From assembly GCA_938092135.1 (NCBI GenBank), contig CALLJL010000002.1, positions 186,001 to 250,000 of the forward strand: 64,000 bases of DNA. Direction: 5' to 3'. The stretch's first letter is position 1; every line of letters begins with the position of its first letter. Origin of the DNA: an uncultured bacterium. GTDB lineage: Bacteria; Acidobacteriota; Aminicenantia; Aminicenantales; CALLJL01. This document shows positions 52,068 through 61,128 of this stretch, in pieces. The position numbers were made by a program, and so were the translations under genes. A model generated the notes under the pieces. That model was not told the DNA's origin. It saw nothing but the letters and a program-made list of their open reading frames with translations, and searched no databases.

Positions 52068-53372
52068 ATGAGAAAAGTAATTATTATGGGGGCAGCAGGA
52101 CGAGATTTTCATAATTTTAATGTTTTTTTCCGTCATAATCCTGAATATAAAGTTGTTGCCTTTACAGCTACTCAAATCCCTGATATAGAGGATCGTCTCT
52201 ATCCACCCTCTATGGCTGGTCCCCTTTATCCAGAGGGAATAAAGATATATCCCGAAGAACAACTACCTGAGTTAATCAAAAAATTTAATGTTCAAGAAGT
52301 TGTTTTTGCCTATAGCGATGTTTCTCACGAATATGTTATGCACAGAGCCTCAATTGCTCTGGCAGCTGGAGCCACCTTTTCCATCCTGGGGCCAGAAGAA
52401 ACCATGCTTAAAGCCAAAGTGCCAGTAATTTCAGTTTGTGCTGTCCGCACTGGTTCAGGCAAAAGCCAGACAAGCCGCAAAATAGCCACCCTCCTTAAAG
52501 AAAAAGGCCGAAAAGTGGTGGTTATCCGACATCCCATGCCCTATGGTGACCTGGAAAAACAGCGGATTCAGCGCTTTGCCACTCTTGAAGATTTGGACTT
52601 TCATCAGTGCACGATTGAAGAAAGAGAAGAATATGAACCCCATCTCAAGAGAGGAATAGTGGTTTATGCAGGTGTCGATTATGGGGCCATTCTGGCCGAG
52701 GCTGAAAAAGAAGCTGAAATTATTCTCTGGGATGGAGGCAACAATGATTTTCCTTTTTACCGGCCAGATTTGGAAATCGTGGTTATGGATCCCCATCGGG
52801 CTGGCCATGAACTTACCTATCATCCTGGAGAAACCAATTTCCGCCGAGCCGATGTCTTGATTATAAATAAAATGGACACGGCCCCTTCCGATAAAATCGA
52901 ACTTCTCCTCAACAATATAAAGGCAATTAATCCAAGAGCAAAGATAATCAAAGCCAATTCAAAAATAATTGTGAGTGATGGCTCTCTCATTGCTGGCAAA
53001 AGAGTCTTGGTTATCGAAGATGGTCCCACCCTTACCCATGGCGAAATGACCTTTGGAGCGGGCGTTGTGGCTGCTCGGGCCTATGGAGCTGCCGCTATCA
53101 TTGATCCTAGACCTTTCGCTGTGGGCAGTATTAAAGAAACCTTCGAAAAATATAAACATCTTGATCAGGTATTGCCAGCTATGGGCTACGGAACCCAACA
53201 AATAGCAGAGTTACAGGAAACCATAAATCGAGCCGATTGTGATCTCGTAATTAGCGCTACCCCTATTGATCTTAACCGAGTAATTAAAACCAACAAGAAA
53301 ATTCTCCATATAACCTACGAACTTGAAGAAATTGGTTCTCCCAACTTAAAAGAAATCCTGGAGAATTTTTAA
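52068..53372 (+). CDS. COG2403 P-loop protein (cyclic 2,3-diphosphoglycerate synthetase-like)
   Basis: A 434-residue protein of the family containing Methanothermus cyclic 2,3-diphosphoglycerate synthetase, also labelled predicted GTPase. The N-terminal Rossmann-like half begins VIIMGAAGRDFHNFNVFFR; the P-loop is AVRTGSGKSQTSRK (about residues 126-139), with VVIRHPMPYGDL, ILWDGGNNDFPF and ADVLIINKMD (NKxD nucleotide-specificity motif). In bacteria this family recurs next to carbamate kinase, as here, so a role in cyclic diphosphoglycerate synthesis is doubtful and a link to carbamoyl-phosphate metabolism is more likely by context. Good AAAGGAG site. Overlaps arcC by one base. Confidence 0.82.
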   Translation: MRKVIIMGAAGRDFHNFNVFFRHNPEYKVVAFTATQIPDIEDRLYPPSMAGPLYPEGIKIYPEEQLPELIKKFNVQEVVFAYSDVSHEYVMHRASIALAAGATFSILGPEETMLKAKVPVISVCAVRTGSGKSQTSRKIATLLKEKGRKVVVIRHPMPYGDLEKQRIQRFATLEDLDFHQCTIEEREEYEPHLKRGIVVYAGVDYGAILAEAEKEAEIILWDGGNNDFPFYRPDLEIVVMDPHRAGHELTYHPGETNFRRADVLIINKMDTAPSDKIELLLNNIKAINPRAKIIKANSKIIVSDGSLIAGKRVLVIEDGPTLTHGEMTFGAGVVAARAYGAAAIIDPRPFAVGSIKETFEKYKHLDQVLPAMGYGTQQIAELQETINRADCDLVISATPIDLNRVIKTNKKILHITYELEEIGSPNLKEILENF

Positions 53373-54322
53373 TGAAGCGTAAAATTGCCCTTGTGGCTTT
53401 TGGTGGAAACGCCATCCTCCCCGAAAATCAACGGGGTCTCCAAGAAGAACAGATGCGTAACTCTCAAAAAGCAGCCAAGCTGATGATCCATATTGTCCGC
53501 AAGGGATACGAATTAATTGTAGTTCATGGCAATGGGCCCCAGGTCGGCAATCTTCTGATCCAGATGGAGGAGGCAGTAACCAAGGTCCCTCCCTTTAGTC
53601 TGGAGGTGTGTGACGCCATGACCGAGGGCAGCATAGGTTTCATGCTGGAAAAAGCGCTGGTCAATGAGCTGCGTCGGGCTTCCATAGATAAAGAAGTGGC
53701 CACTCTTATCACTCAAGTGGTTGTGGACCGTCATGACCCGGCCTTTACCAACCCCACCAAGCCCGTTGGACCCTTTTATACCCGATATAGAGCCCAAACT
53801 CTTATGCGCTCTAAAAAATGGACCATGATTGAGGATGCAGGCCGAGGATGGAGAAAGGTTGTCCCCTCACCCCGTCCCATCGACATTTTGCCCAAGAGAA
53901 TTATCAAAGACCTAGTTAATTCAGGCCGAATTGTCATTGCCGCTGGAGGAGGCGGAATCCCCGTGATAATTAACGGTAATGGTCTTTTCCAGGGAGTCGA
54001 GGCTGTTATTGATAAAGACTTTGCGGCTAGTCTTTTGGCCAGAGAAATTAAAGCCGATCTTTTCATCATCCTCACCAGCATTGACCGGGTTTATTTAAAT
54101 TTCGGTCGACCTGACCAACGGCCCATAGATGTCATGACTGTTGATGAAGCCAAAAAATATCTTGAGGAAGGCCAATTTCCTCCTGGTTCGATGGGTCCTA
54201 AAATTCAGGCAGCCATTGAATATATCGAGGGAGGAGGAGAAGAGGTTTTAATCACCTCAGCCAATTATTTAAAGGCTGCCCTTATCAATCGGGCAGGAAC
54301 AAGGATAAGGGCCACCTTATAG
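53372..54322 (+). CDS. arcC: Carbamate kinase
   Basis: Makes ATP from carbamoyl phosphate and ADP (reversible). The 316-residue amino-acid-kinase fold has VAFGGNAILP, VVHGNGPQVGNLLIQME, VVPSPRPIDI, IAAGGGGIPVI and the C-terminal GSMGPKIQAAIEYI, all diagnostic. It overlaps the COG2403 stop and is followed after 15 bases by argF. With argF it could yield ATP from citrulline or supply carbamoyl phosphate; no arginine deiminase gene is in the window. Confidence 0.97.
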   Translation: MKRKIALVAFGGNAILPENQRGLQEEQMRNSQKAAKLMIHIVRKGYELIVVHGNGPQVGNLLIQMEEAVTKVPPFSLEVCDAMTEGSIGFMLEKALVNELRRASIDKEVATLITQVVVDRHDPAFTNPTKPVGPFYTRYRAQTLMRSKKWTMIEDAGRGWRKVVPSPRPIDILPKRIIKDLVNSGRIVIAAGGGGIPVIINGNGLFQGVEAVIDKDFAASLLAREIKADLFIILTSIDRVYLNFGRPDQRPIDVMTVDEAKKYLEEGQFPPGSMGPKIQAAIEYIEGGGEEVLITSANYLKAALINRAGTRIRATL

Positions 54323-54337
54323 GGAGGAGGAAAATTG

Positions 54338-55255
54338 ATGGAAGATTTCATCTCAATCCATGATCTGACCCTTTATGAATTTCATGAAATCCTTGATCTT
54401 AGCAGGAAAATAAAAAAATATCCCCATCGCTTTCGCCAAAGCCTTAAAAATAAAATTCTGGCCATGGTTTTTCAAAAACCCTCGCTCCGAACACGGGTTA
54501 GCTTTGAAGTAGGCATGCTGGAGCTTGGAGGTCAAGCGATTTATTTAGCTCCTGCTGATATTCAGGCAGGAACAAGGGAAACCTTTTTTGATATTGGCAA
54601 GAATCTTGAGCGCTGGGTTGATGGCATTATGATCCGGACTTTTGCCCATGAAAATATCATAGAACTGGCCCGAGCAGCCAGTATCCCTGTAATCAATGGC
54701 CTGTCGGATTTACTTCATCCTTGCCAGGCCATGGCCGATGTTTTTACCCTTAAAGAGAAAAAAGGAAATTTAGCTGGCCTAAAGTTAGCCTTTATTGGTG
54801 ACGGCAACAATGTCTGCCACAGCCTTCTTTTTGCCGGTGCCAAAGCCGGAATGACCATTGCTGTGGCCACTCCCCCAGGATATGAACCGAAGGAAGAAAT
54901 AGTCAAGATGGCTCTCGAAGATGGCCAAACAACAGGCTTTAAACTTATTTTGACCCATAACCCCGAGGAAGCTGTAGCTGGCGCTGACGCTGTTTACACT
55001 GATGTCTGGGCCTCAATGGGTCAGGAAAGCGAAAGAGAAATTCGACGGCAAATATTCGCTCCCTATCAAGTCAACCAAGCCCTGATGTCCAAGGCCGCAC
55101 CGCAGGCTGTATTCATGCACTGCTTACCAGCTCACCGCGGAGAAGAAGTCACTGATGAAGTCATCGACTCAGCCCAATCGATCGTTTATGATCAGGCTGA
55201 AAACCGTCTTCATGTTCAAAAGGCAATTATGCTATTATTAATGGGAAAGAAATAA
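54338..55255 (+). CDS. argF: Ornithine carbamoyltransferase
   Basis: Transfers carbamoyl between carbamoyl phosphate and ornithine/citrulline. The 305-residue sequence has the carbamoyl-phosphate loop KPSLRTRVSFE (in place of the more common STRTR), HPCQAMADVFT, the ornithine-binding DVWASMGQE and HCLPAHRGEEV. The DxxxSMG and HCLP signatures argue for true ornithine specificity rather than a related transcarbamylase. ATG at 54338 has GGAGG seven bases upstream. Whether it acts anabolically (argF) or catabolically (arcB) is not settled; the adjacent carbamate kinase favours a catabolic or ATP-yielding direction. Confidence 0.95.
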   Translation: MEDFISIHDLTLYEFHEILDLSRKIKKYPHRFRQSLKNKILAMVFQKPSLRTRVSFEVGMLELGGQAIYLAPADIQAGTRETFFDIGKNLERWVDGIMIRTFAHENIIELARAASIPVINGLSDLLHPCQAMADVFTLKEKKGNLAGLKLAFIGDGNNVCHSLLFAGAKAGMTIAVATPPGYEPKEEIVKMALEDGQTTGFKLILTHNPEEAVAGADAVYTDVWASMGQESEREIRRQIFAPYQVNQALMSKAAPQAVFMHCLPAHRGEEVTDEVIDSAQSIVYDQAENRLHVQKAIMLLLMGKK

Positions 55256-55259
55256 AAAA

Positions 55260-57320
55260 ATGTCTGAGAAGGCCCTAACCATAGAAATTAAAGAATCAGA
55301 CCTTCTCTTTTTGGAGAAGGAGCTTGAAAGGGATAAAAAGCCTTTCAGCCTAGAAGAAATGGCTGAGAGGCTGGTTTTTATGAAAACCGCTGATCAGAGG
55401 GAACAAGTCGTTTACCGCTATGACCCTGCCTGCCGATATGAAGTCGGGGACCTCATCTATAAAGAATACGACGAGCAATTGCCCATAGGCAATAGGCAAA
55501 CCGAATATTTCCAGGGAGCAGTAGTCCTGAAGATAATCAAGAAAACCTATTTTCCAAGCTATAACTGTGAAATCCTGGAGGTTGATTATGCCGGTGGTGG
55601 TCCATTTCGCCGCTATATAGATTATATGAGGAAGAAAAATTCTCCTGTTCTTTTGCCCTCCAATGTTGGAGGGACAGGTAAAACACCAGAAATAATAAGA
55701 GCTGATGAAGACCCCAGGCAGACTTCCTTACCCATAACTGAAAAAGATCTTAAAGCCCTTATTCGTAATCTTAAAACAGCTCTCCTTAAATCACCTAAAT
55801 TTTTTTCCTGGAATGACCGTTGGCAGCTTGTGGCCAATCAGGCAATTATTTCTGAAGAAAAGGTTAAAGAGATTGAGAATTACTTGCGGCAGACGGGTAA
55901 ATCTCTTAGCACTGAAGAAATAATCCATCGATTTTTCCAGCTTGATCCCAGTCATTTCCTTTTTGATCTTTATTGCCTTTCTTTAAATTATGTCCTTGAG
56001 AAAAAATATAAAAAAGAATTTATTCTGGTTTCCCTTGAAAATTGGGGCAAATGGCTCCTTAAAAGCATTCTCAATTCCTGGCTCGAAGGCCTGCCCCTGG
56101 CTGTGGAGCCAGCCAGGCTTCCCGAAATTTCCATAAAAGAAAAACCACAACTTAGTCTTTGCCCTGAATTCCCTTATAAAACATATCTTACCTGGAGAGA
56201 AATACTTTCTGGAGCCGTTAAGATTCCCCGCAGTCTCCATCGTGAACTGGGTTCTTCCCGGGAATTTCTCTTTATTGACCCTGAGGAAGGCAGAAGTTTC
56301 ACCGCTTATTTTTATCCTCAATTGAGCCTTTTCCTTGGTTTTAAAGAATATTTTGAAGAAAACGCCATCCCTCAAGGAACAAGTTTGACCTTAGAAAAAA
56401 AGGGGCCCGAGCTCTTTCATTGCCGGATTAAAAGAGGGAAGAAAAGAATTTCGGCCATTAAATTAAGCTATGATCCTAATTCGGATAAATTTATTGATTT
56501 AGGCGAAGAATTATCGACCCTTACCACTCCCAATAAAATTCTTTATCTCGAAAGGGAAACGCTGGCCAAATTATTTTCCTTTTATCCTCAAAGAGATGAA
56601 TTTGACCTTCATGGTCTTCTTGCCTTAATCTTTAAAAATTTTGGAGAAGGTCAAACGGCCTTCAACCTTCATTATCTGCGGGCTTACCACTTAGTGGATA
56701 TTCTTAAGCCAACAACCCCTGAGGATGTAGAAACAATTCTTTTGAATAGTCCAGAATTCACAGCCTCAGAAAAAGGAAAGGGAATGTTTACTTACCGGGA
56801 ACCCATTGTCCCTTCGGCAGAGATAATCGTAATGCCTCCCGTTGTCCCAACTATAGCTAAATCTCCGGTAACTGAACAGCCTGAGACAATCGAACCGGAA
56901 AAAGATGAAATCCCGGTAATCAGAGAAGCAGAAATGGAAGCTGAATCCGTGTCTACGATTCCGAAGGAAGAAATTAAACCTGCCTCTACCCAGGTTGAAA
57001 TTATTCCATCACCGCCGCGTGAAAAGATATTCAAGAAACCGAAAATTCGGCCTGAAATGGAAAGATTGCCCCGGTCTAGAAAAAGCGAGCGCAAAGTAAT
57101 TGAGGAAAGAATTGAATTTGAGGAATCAGAGCAAGAAGCTCTGATTGCGATTAAGGCAAAAGAAGAAGTGTTCACTGAAGAAACGGCAGCTGGACCAGCC
57201 AAAACAGAAAAAATTACCGAAGAAATCAAGCCTCCCGTTATCAGCGAAAAACCTTCCTTCAGTCTTTTTGCGGAAAAGCTCAAATCAGCTCTTCAGAAGA
57301 AAGAAACAAGCAAAAAATAA
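55260..57320 (+). CDS. Unrecognised 686-residue protein of the arcC/argF unit
   Basis: Not recognised. Residues 1-50 are helical and charged. Residues 52-120 form a beta-rich module (YDPACRYEVGDLIYKEY, GAVVLKIIKKTYFP, CEILEVDYAGGGPFRRYIDY). Residues about 160-270 are helical with KFFSWNDRWQLVANQ, reminiscent of winged-helix folds. A second beta region spans about 310-420 and another helical, winged-helix-like region about 430-520, ending LLNSPEFTASEKGKGMF. Then comes a low-complexity Glu/Pro/Lys linker (about 540-660) and a short terminal helix. No signal peptide or membrane helix, so probably cytoplasmic. It starts four bases after argF. Two winged-helix-like parts hint at nucleic acid binding, an inference. 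Confidence 0.8.
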   Translation: MSEKALTIEIKESDLLFLEKELERDKKPFSLEEMAERLVFMKTADQREQVVYRYDPACRYEVGDLIYKEYDEQLPIGNRQTEYFQGAVVLKIIKKTYFPSYNCEILEVDYAGGGPFRRYIDYMRKKNSPVLLPSNVGGTGKTPEIIRADEDPRQTSLPITEKDLKALIRNLKTALLKSPKFFSWNDRWQLVANQAIISEEKVKEIENYLRQTGKSLSTEEIIHRFFQLDPSHFLFDLYCLSLNYVLEKKYKKEFILVSLENWGKWLLKSILNSWLEGLPLAVEPARLPEISIKEKPQLSLCPEFPYKTYLTWREILSGAVKIPRSLHRELGSSREFLFIDPEEGRSFTAYFYPQLSLFLGFKEYFEENAIPQGTSLTLEKKGPELFHCRIKRGKKRISAIKLSYDPNSDKFIDLGEELSTLTTPNKILYLERETLAKLFSFYPQRDEFDLHGLLALIFKNFGEGQTAFNLHYLRAYHLVDILKPTTPEDVETILLNSPEFTASEKGKGMFTYREPIVPSAEIIVMPPVVPTIAKSPVTEQPETIEPEKDEIPVIREAEMEAESVSTIPKEEIKPASTQVEIIPSPPREKIFKKPKIRPEMERLPRSRKSERKVIEERIEFEESEQEALIAIKAKEEVFTEETAAGPAKTEKITEEIKPPVISEKPSFSLFAEKLKSALQKKETSKK

Positions 57321-57321
57321 T

Positions 57322-58404
57322 TTAAAGGATTTCCCGGATCGATCCCTTTCTTCGGGTTATACCCATCTTATCTAATAATTCAAGAAGGGGGATAGCGTAT
57401 TTGCGGGAAAGACCAGTCATTTCTTTAAACTCCGCAATGGTTATTTCTTTCTTTCCTGAATGCCGAAGTCTCTGAATTATCTCCTCAAGCCAATGAGAAT
57501 GAATGTAAAAGCCATCGGCGCTCTCAAAAATTTTTTTTCGAGCCACAAGATGAGCAAGGAGCCTCTCAATTGACCGACGAGAAAGCCGAAAACGATTCTT
57601 CAATTCCTCAAGGGAAACTCGACGAAATTCTCCTCGATAGCACATCTTTTCAAGCTCATTTAGAATTTTCAATTCCTCTGGCCTAAGGGGAATTTCAGCC
57701 GAAGGAAGACTCACAACATCTTTCTCCCAAAAAATAATCTTGCCCTCTTTTTTCATCCTGGATAGAGCTAAATTGAGAATAAGGCGGGGAAGGCGGAAGC
57801 GTTTTTTTAATTTTTCCACCTGGAGACCAAGAGCTTCGGGTTGCCTTTGATGATAGCGTTTTAAAAAAGATAAAATCTGATTAACAAGAAAATCCAGGCT
57901 TTCTCTGGAAATTAAAAAAAGGGGTTCAAACCCCAGAATTATAATTACTCCCTTATGTTCCAGCTCCTGGGCAAGATTAATGAGAGATTCAGAAGTAAGA
58001 CCACTGAAGTCAATTATTTCTTTTTCCCTCAAACCTCTTATCCCCTTCAATTTTAGTAGGGCTAAAAGCATGTCCTGGGCCTCGCCGGTCAGTAACTTAA
58101 GCCGCAGGGATTCTAAATATTTTTTATCCTTTAAATCAGGGGCTGGATCAACGATTTCGCCAGAGGCAAGGTTGTAACCTTCAGAGCCTCGCAGAATTTT
58201 TATTTTTTCCTTCCAATAGAGATCAGCAGGCCGGTTTAATTGTAAGCAGGCTAATTCTCCTTCTGAAATCGGCCAGGAAGGCAGAGGCAGCCATTTTACT
58301 TTGGCCCGGATCTTTTTTTCATTTAAAAGAAGAGTGACGGTTTCAGGCCAGATCTCATCCTGCCTCTCCTTTTTCAGAATGGCCACAGCTACCTTAGTAA
58401 TCAT
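57322..58404 (-). CDS. Orphan SelB C-terminal half (domain III and winged helices) without GTPase
   Basis: A 360-residue protein matching the second half of selenocysteine elongation factor SelB. Residues about 1-85 resemble EF-Tu-like domain III, ending NLASGEIVDPAPDLKDK, the counterpart of the SelB GG-x-VLDP segment. Four winged helices follow, the last being ITIAEFKEMTGLSRKYAIPL then LLDKMGITRRKGS, the RNA-binding module that grips the SECIS loop. The GTPase domain and domain II are missing, and no trace precedes the start, where rnr ends. The ATG at 58404 overlaps the rnr stop by four bases (ATGA). Function without GTPase is unknown; RNA binding is likely. No selA or selD is in the window. 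Confidence 0.85.
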   Translation of the reverse strand: MITKVAVAILKKERQDEIWPETVTLLLNEKKIRAKVKWLPLPSWPISEGELACLQLNRPADLYWKEKIKILRGSEGYNLASGEIVDPAPDLKDKKYLESLRLKLLTGEAQDMLLALLKLKGIRGLREKEIIDFSGLTSESLINLAQELEHKGVIIILGFEPLFLISRESLDFLVNQILSFLKRYHQRQPEALGLQVEKLKKRFRLPRLILNLALSRMKKEGKIIFWEKDVVSLPSAEIPLRPEELKILNELEKMCYRGEFRRVSLEELKNRFRLSRRSIERLLAHLVARKKIFESADGFYIHSHWLEEIIQRLRHSGKKEITIAEFKEMTGLSRKYAIPLLELLDKMGITRRKGSIREIL

Positions 58405-60461
58405 TTTTTCTTTCCCCAAAAAGAATGGGGAAGAACAAGATTAATTCTTCTTAGAATAGGGTCAACATTAGCCAAGATAACTTCAATCCGGTCACCCAAC
58501 CTCAAACGCCGACCAGTTCTTTTACCTATTAAGCCGTCACCTGATCGTCGCCAATCGCGATCACCTTTTAGGTCATAAAAAGATAATAATCCCTGAACAA
58601 AATAATCTTCGAGCTCAACAATAAGACCAGCTCGATTGACATCAACTACAATTCCTTTAACCTCTTCGCCCAGCTTGGTCTTGAGAAAACGAAAGATTCG
58701 CCATTCAATCAATTCTCTTTCGGCAGCTTCGGCCTGACGTTCACAATTTGAACAATGCCAGGCCAGCTCCGCTAAATCTTCTTCCGACCCTTTTTTCCCG
58801 GCTAAGGCATCCTTGAGCAAGCGATGAACGACAAGATCAGGATAGCGACGAATAGGTGAGGTAAAATGGGTATAATTACTCTTGGCAAGCCCGTAGTGGC
58901 CAATATTTTCATCCGAATAAAGAGCAATCCGCAGAGCTCGTAAAACTTGAGTATTGATATATTTTTCTTCCGGCCGTCCAGCCACCGAGCGGAGAAGTTG
59001 CTGCAAGTCCCTTGGCTTTACTTGATTGCCCCGGGGCAAATAAAGACCTAAAGTCAAGACTTTTTGCCGCAATTCCTCAAGGTCCTCCACAGCAGGAGGA
59101 GGATGAACTCGATAAATTGAAGGCAAACCCTGTTCACTGAAAAAGGTGGCCACGGCCTCATTTGCGGCCACCATAAATTCCTCAATTAAATGATGAGCTT
59201 CATTCTGCTCAAAGGCAGCTACCTCCGCAAGTTTACCTTCCTTATAAATTAGCTCCGGTTCAAGAAGATCAAAATTAAGACTGCCTGAAGCTTCTCTTTT
59301 TTCTCTAAGAATTTGGGCAAGCTCTCTCATCATAAAAAGGTCATCAATTAAATGAGCATATCTTTGACTTTCCTCTTTATCGCCCTGAAAAATTTTATAA
59401 ACTGATGTATAAGTCATTCTTTCAATTGTCTTAATTACGGAGGGATAGAATTCTCGCTTTACTACTTCCCCCTTTTTATTTATTTCAAGAAGGACAGAGA
59501 AGGTCAGACGAGTCAATTTTGGCCGAAGACTACATAGGTCTGTGGCCAGCCGCTCGGGAAACATATGGAGAGTAAGGTCAGGGAAATAAACGCTTGTTCC
59601 TCTCTTTTTAGCCTCTTCATCTAAGGCTGAGCCGGGAGGAACATAATGAGAAACATCGGCGATATGGACCCCTAGGAGATAATGACCATTGGTTAATTTT
59701 TTAATACTAACAGCATCATCAAAGTCCTGGGCGTCTTCACCATCAATGGTAATTGTGGGCCAGCGCCGGAAATCTTTTCGACCTGCTCTTACCCGCTGAT
59801 TAATCTTAGAGGGAAGAGCCAGCGCTTCCTTAAGAGCTTCAGGCGAATACTCGGTTCTGAGACCAAAACGTTTGATAACCACTTTTGTATCAACCAGGGG
59901 ATCATCGGGGGGGCCGAAGAAATTGATTATCCGGCCTGTCCGCCGATCAATCTCAATAATCATTCCTTCTTCGATTCCTTTGGCTTCTCCTTTCTCGATT
60001 GGAATCTCGCCATGAGACGGATCTTCAAGGGGGACAAGAAGAGCATGCCCAAATCTTAGTTGATAATAGCCTATAATTGTAGGTTTGGCCTCAACAATTC
60101 GCCTCACTCGGCCTTCAAGCCGGCCATTCTTCGTTTCCCTAACTTCAATTTCGACTAGATCACCATTTATAGCACCAGCATTGGCCCCAGGCGGAATAAA
60201 AATATCTGGGCCTCCATCTTCAGGTCGGACAAAGCCAAAGCCAAGGGTTGTTGAAAGGTATTCGCCCCGAAGAAGAGGGGGAGCCTGAGCTAGTTTATAT
60301 ACACCTCGGTGTCTTTCAATAAATCCCTGTTTTTTTAATTTTTTCAGGGTTCGCCGCAAAGTTTTCATCTCATAGGAACGAAGGCCAAGTTCCCTAGCCA
60401 TAGTCCCAAGATTCCATTTTCTTTTTCCTCGACTAAAAAGCTCTAAAATTTTCTTTTCCAC
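58401..60461 (-). CDS. rnr: Ribonuclease R
   Basis: Processive 3'-5' exoribonuclease of the RNB family, 686 residues. Order: N-terminal winged helix (MARELGLRSYEMKTLRRTLKK, residues 20-40), cold-shock domains (LSTTLGFGFVRPEDG), the RNB catalytic core with TIDGEDAQDFDDAVSI (the metal-binding aspartates) and HFTSPIRRYPDLVVHRLL, then an S1 domain near 605-680. Shorter than E. coli RNase R (about 810), lacking the long basic tail. GTG start after GAGGATAAG. Coupled to the SelB-like gene downstream. Confidence 0.96.
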   Translation of the reverse strand: MEKKILELFSRGKRKWNLGTMARELGLRSYEMKTLRRTLKKLKKQGFIERHRGVYKLAQAPPLLRGEYLSTTLGFGFVRPEDGGPDIFIPPGANAGAINGDLVEIEVRETKNGRLEGRVRRIVEAKPTIIGYYQLRFGHALLVPLEDPSHGEIPIEKGEAKGIEEGMIIEIDRRTGRIINFFGPPDDPLVDTKVVIKRFGLRTEYSPEALKEALALPSKINQRVRAGRKDFRRWPTITIDGEDAQDFDDAVSIKKLTNGHYLLGVHIADVSHYVPPGSALDEEAKKRGTSVYFPDLTLHMFPERLATDLCSLRPKLTRLTFSVLLEINKKGEVVKREFYPSVIKTIERMTYTSVYKIFQGDKEESQRYAHLIDDLFMMRELAQILREKREASGSLNFDLLEPELIYKEGKLAEVAAFEQNEAHHLIEEFMVAANEAVATFFSEQGLPSIYRVHPPPAVEDLEELRQKVLTLGLYLPRGNQVKPRDLQQLLRSVAGRPEEKYINTQVLRALRIALYSDENIGHYGLAKSNYTHFTSPIRRYPDLVVHRLLKDALAGKKGSEEDLAELAWHCSNCERQAEAAERELIEWRIFRFLKTKLGEEVKGIVVDVNRAGLIVELEDYFVQGLLSFYDLKGDRDWRRSGDGLIGKRTGRRLRLGDRIEVILANVDPILRRINLVLPHSFWGKKK

Positions 60462-60476
60462 CTTATCCTCTCAATT

Positions 60477-61118
60477 TTAATAATAATAGGTAAGAAGATG
60501 GGGAACCCGATATTTTTCCCGCATCCATTTAATTAGAGCCTGCTTAAAAATTTCATCTTTTTCTTCTCCCCTGTTCTCTGAAAATTCCTTCTCTATCCAG
60601 GCTTTAACTTCTTTTCTCTCTTCATTCCGGGCAGCGGCTATTAATTCTCCCTCCATGGCTTCTTCGAGCGCCTCTAGTTTTCTTTCCCTTTCCTCTTTTT
60701 CTCCTGCCTTAATAACTTCCATAGCCTCGATAAGAATTGGCTTAAGATTATTTAAATGGGAGGGAAGATTTTGAAGAAAGCTGTTTACGGCCTGAAGGAT
60801 ATCCTCATATTTATCTCGAGCTGAAGACCGTCCTGTCCCACCCACAAGCCTTTCTCGGTATTGAGCATAAGCTCTCTGCACTTCACCATCACATAATAAA
60901 AGAGAAAAGGAAGAGAGTGGCCACTTTCTCTTTTTCGCTTTTTCTATTGTGCGATCAATTCCTTCGAGAACCACCGATAGGGGGATTGAGGCCGCCTCCC
61001 AGCGGGCAATTATTTCAATTTCCCGGGGCGAAAGAAGGAAGGGAGCACCCCGTTGGAGGAAAAAATGACGGGCGATGGCTTGATAATAATATCCTCCTTC
61101 TTGCTCTTCTTTTTCCAT
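60477..61118 (-). CDS. Conserved unknown, 213 residues, helical
   Basis: Not recognised as a named gene. The N-terminal 100 residues have the pattern YYYQAIARHFFLQRGAPFLL, SPREIEIIARWEAASIPLSVVLEGIDRTIEKA, which looks like a small helical domain similar to modules in many diderm genomes. Residues 120-200 are long, highly charged helices (EKEERERKLEALEEAMEGEL). No membrane segment. It lies between coaX and rnr with 10- and 15-base gaps, so it is in the same unit. A role in DNA or RNA handling is only a guess. Confidence 0.72.
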   Translation of the reverse strand: MEKEEQEGGYYYQAIARHFFLQRGAPFLLSPREIEIIARWEAASIPLSVVLEGIDRTIEKAKKRKWPLSSFSLLLCDGEVQRAYAQYRERLVGGTGRSSARDKYEDILQAVNSFLQNLPSHLNNLKPILIEAMEVIKAGEKEERERKLEALEEAMEGELIAAARNEERKEVKAWIEKEFSENRGEEKDEIFKQALIKWMREKYRVPHLLTYYY

Positions 61119-61128
61119 CTTCCCTCAT

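Noticed and set aside
56792-57283. 163-residue frame opposite the linker of the 686-residue protein
   Set aside because: Low-complexity shadow of the Glu/Pro-rich linker read in reverse.
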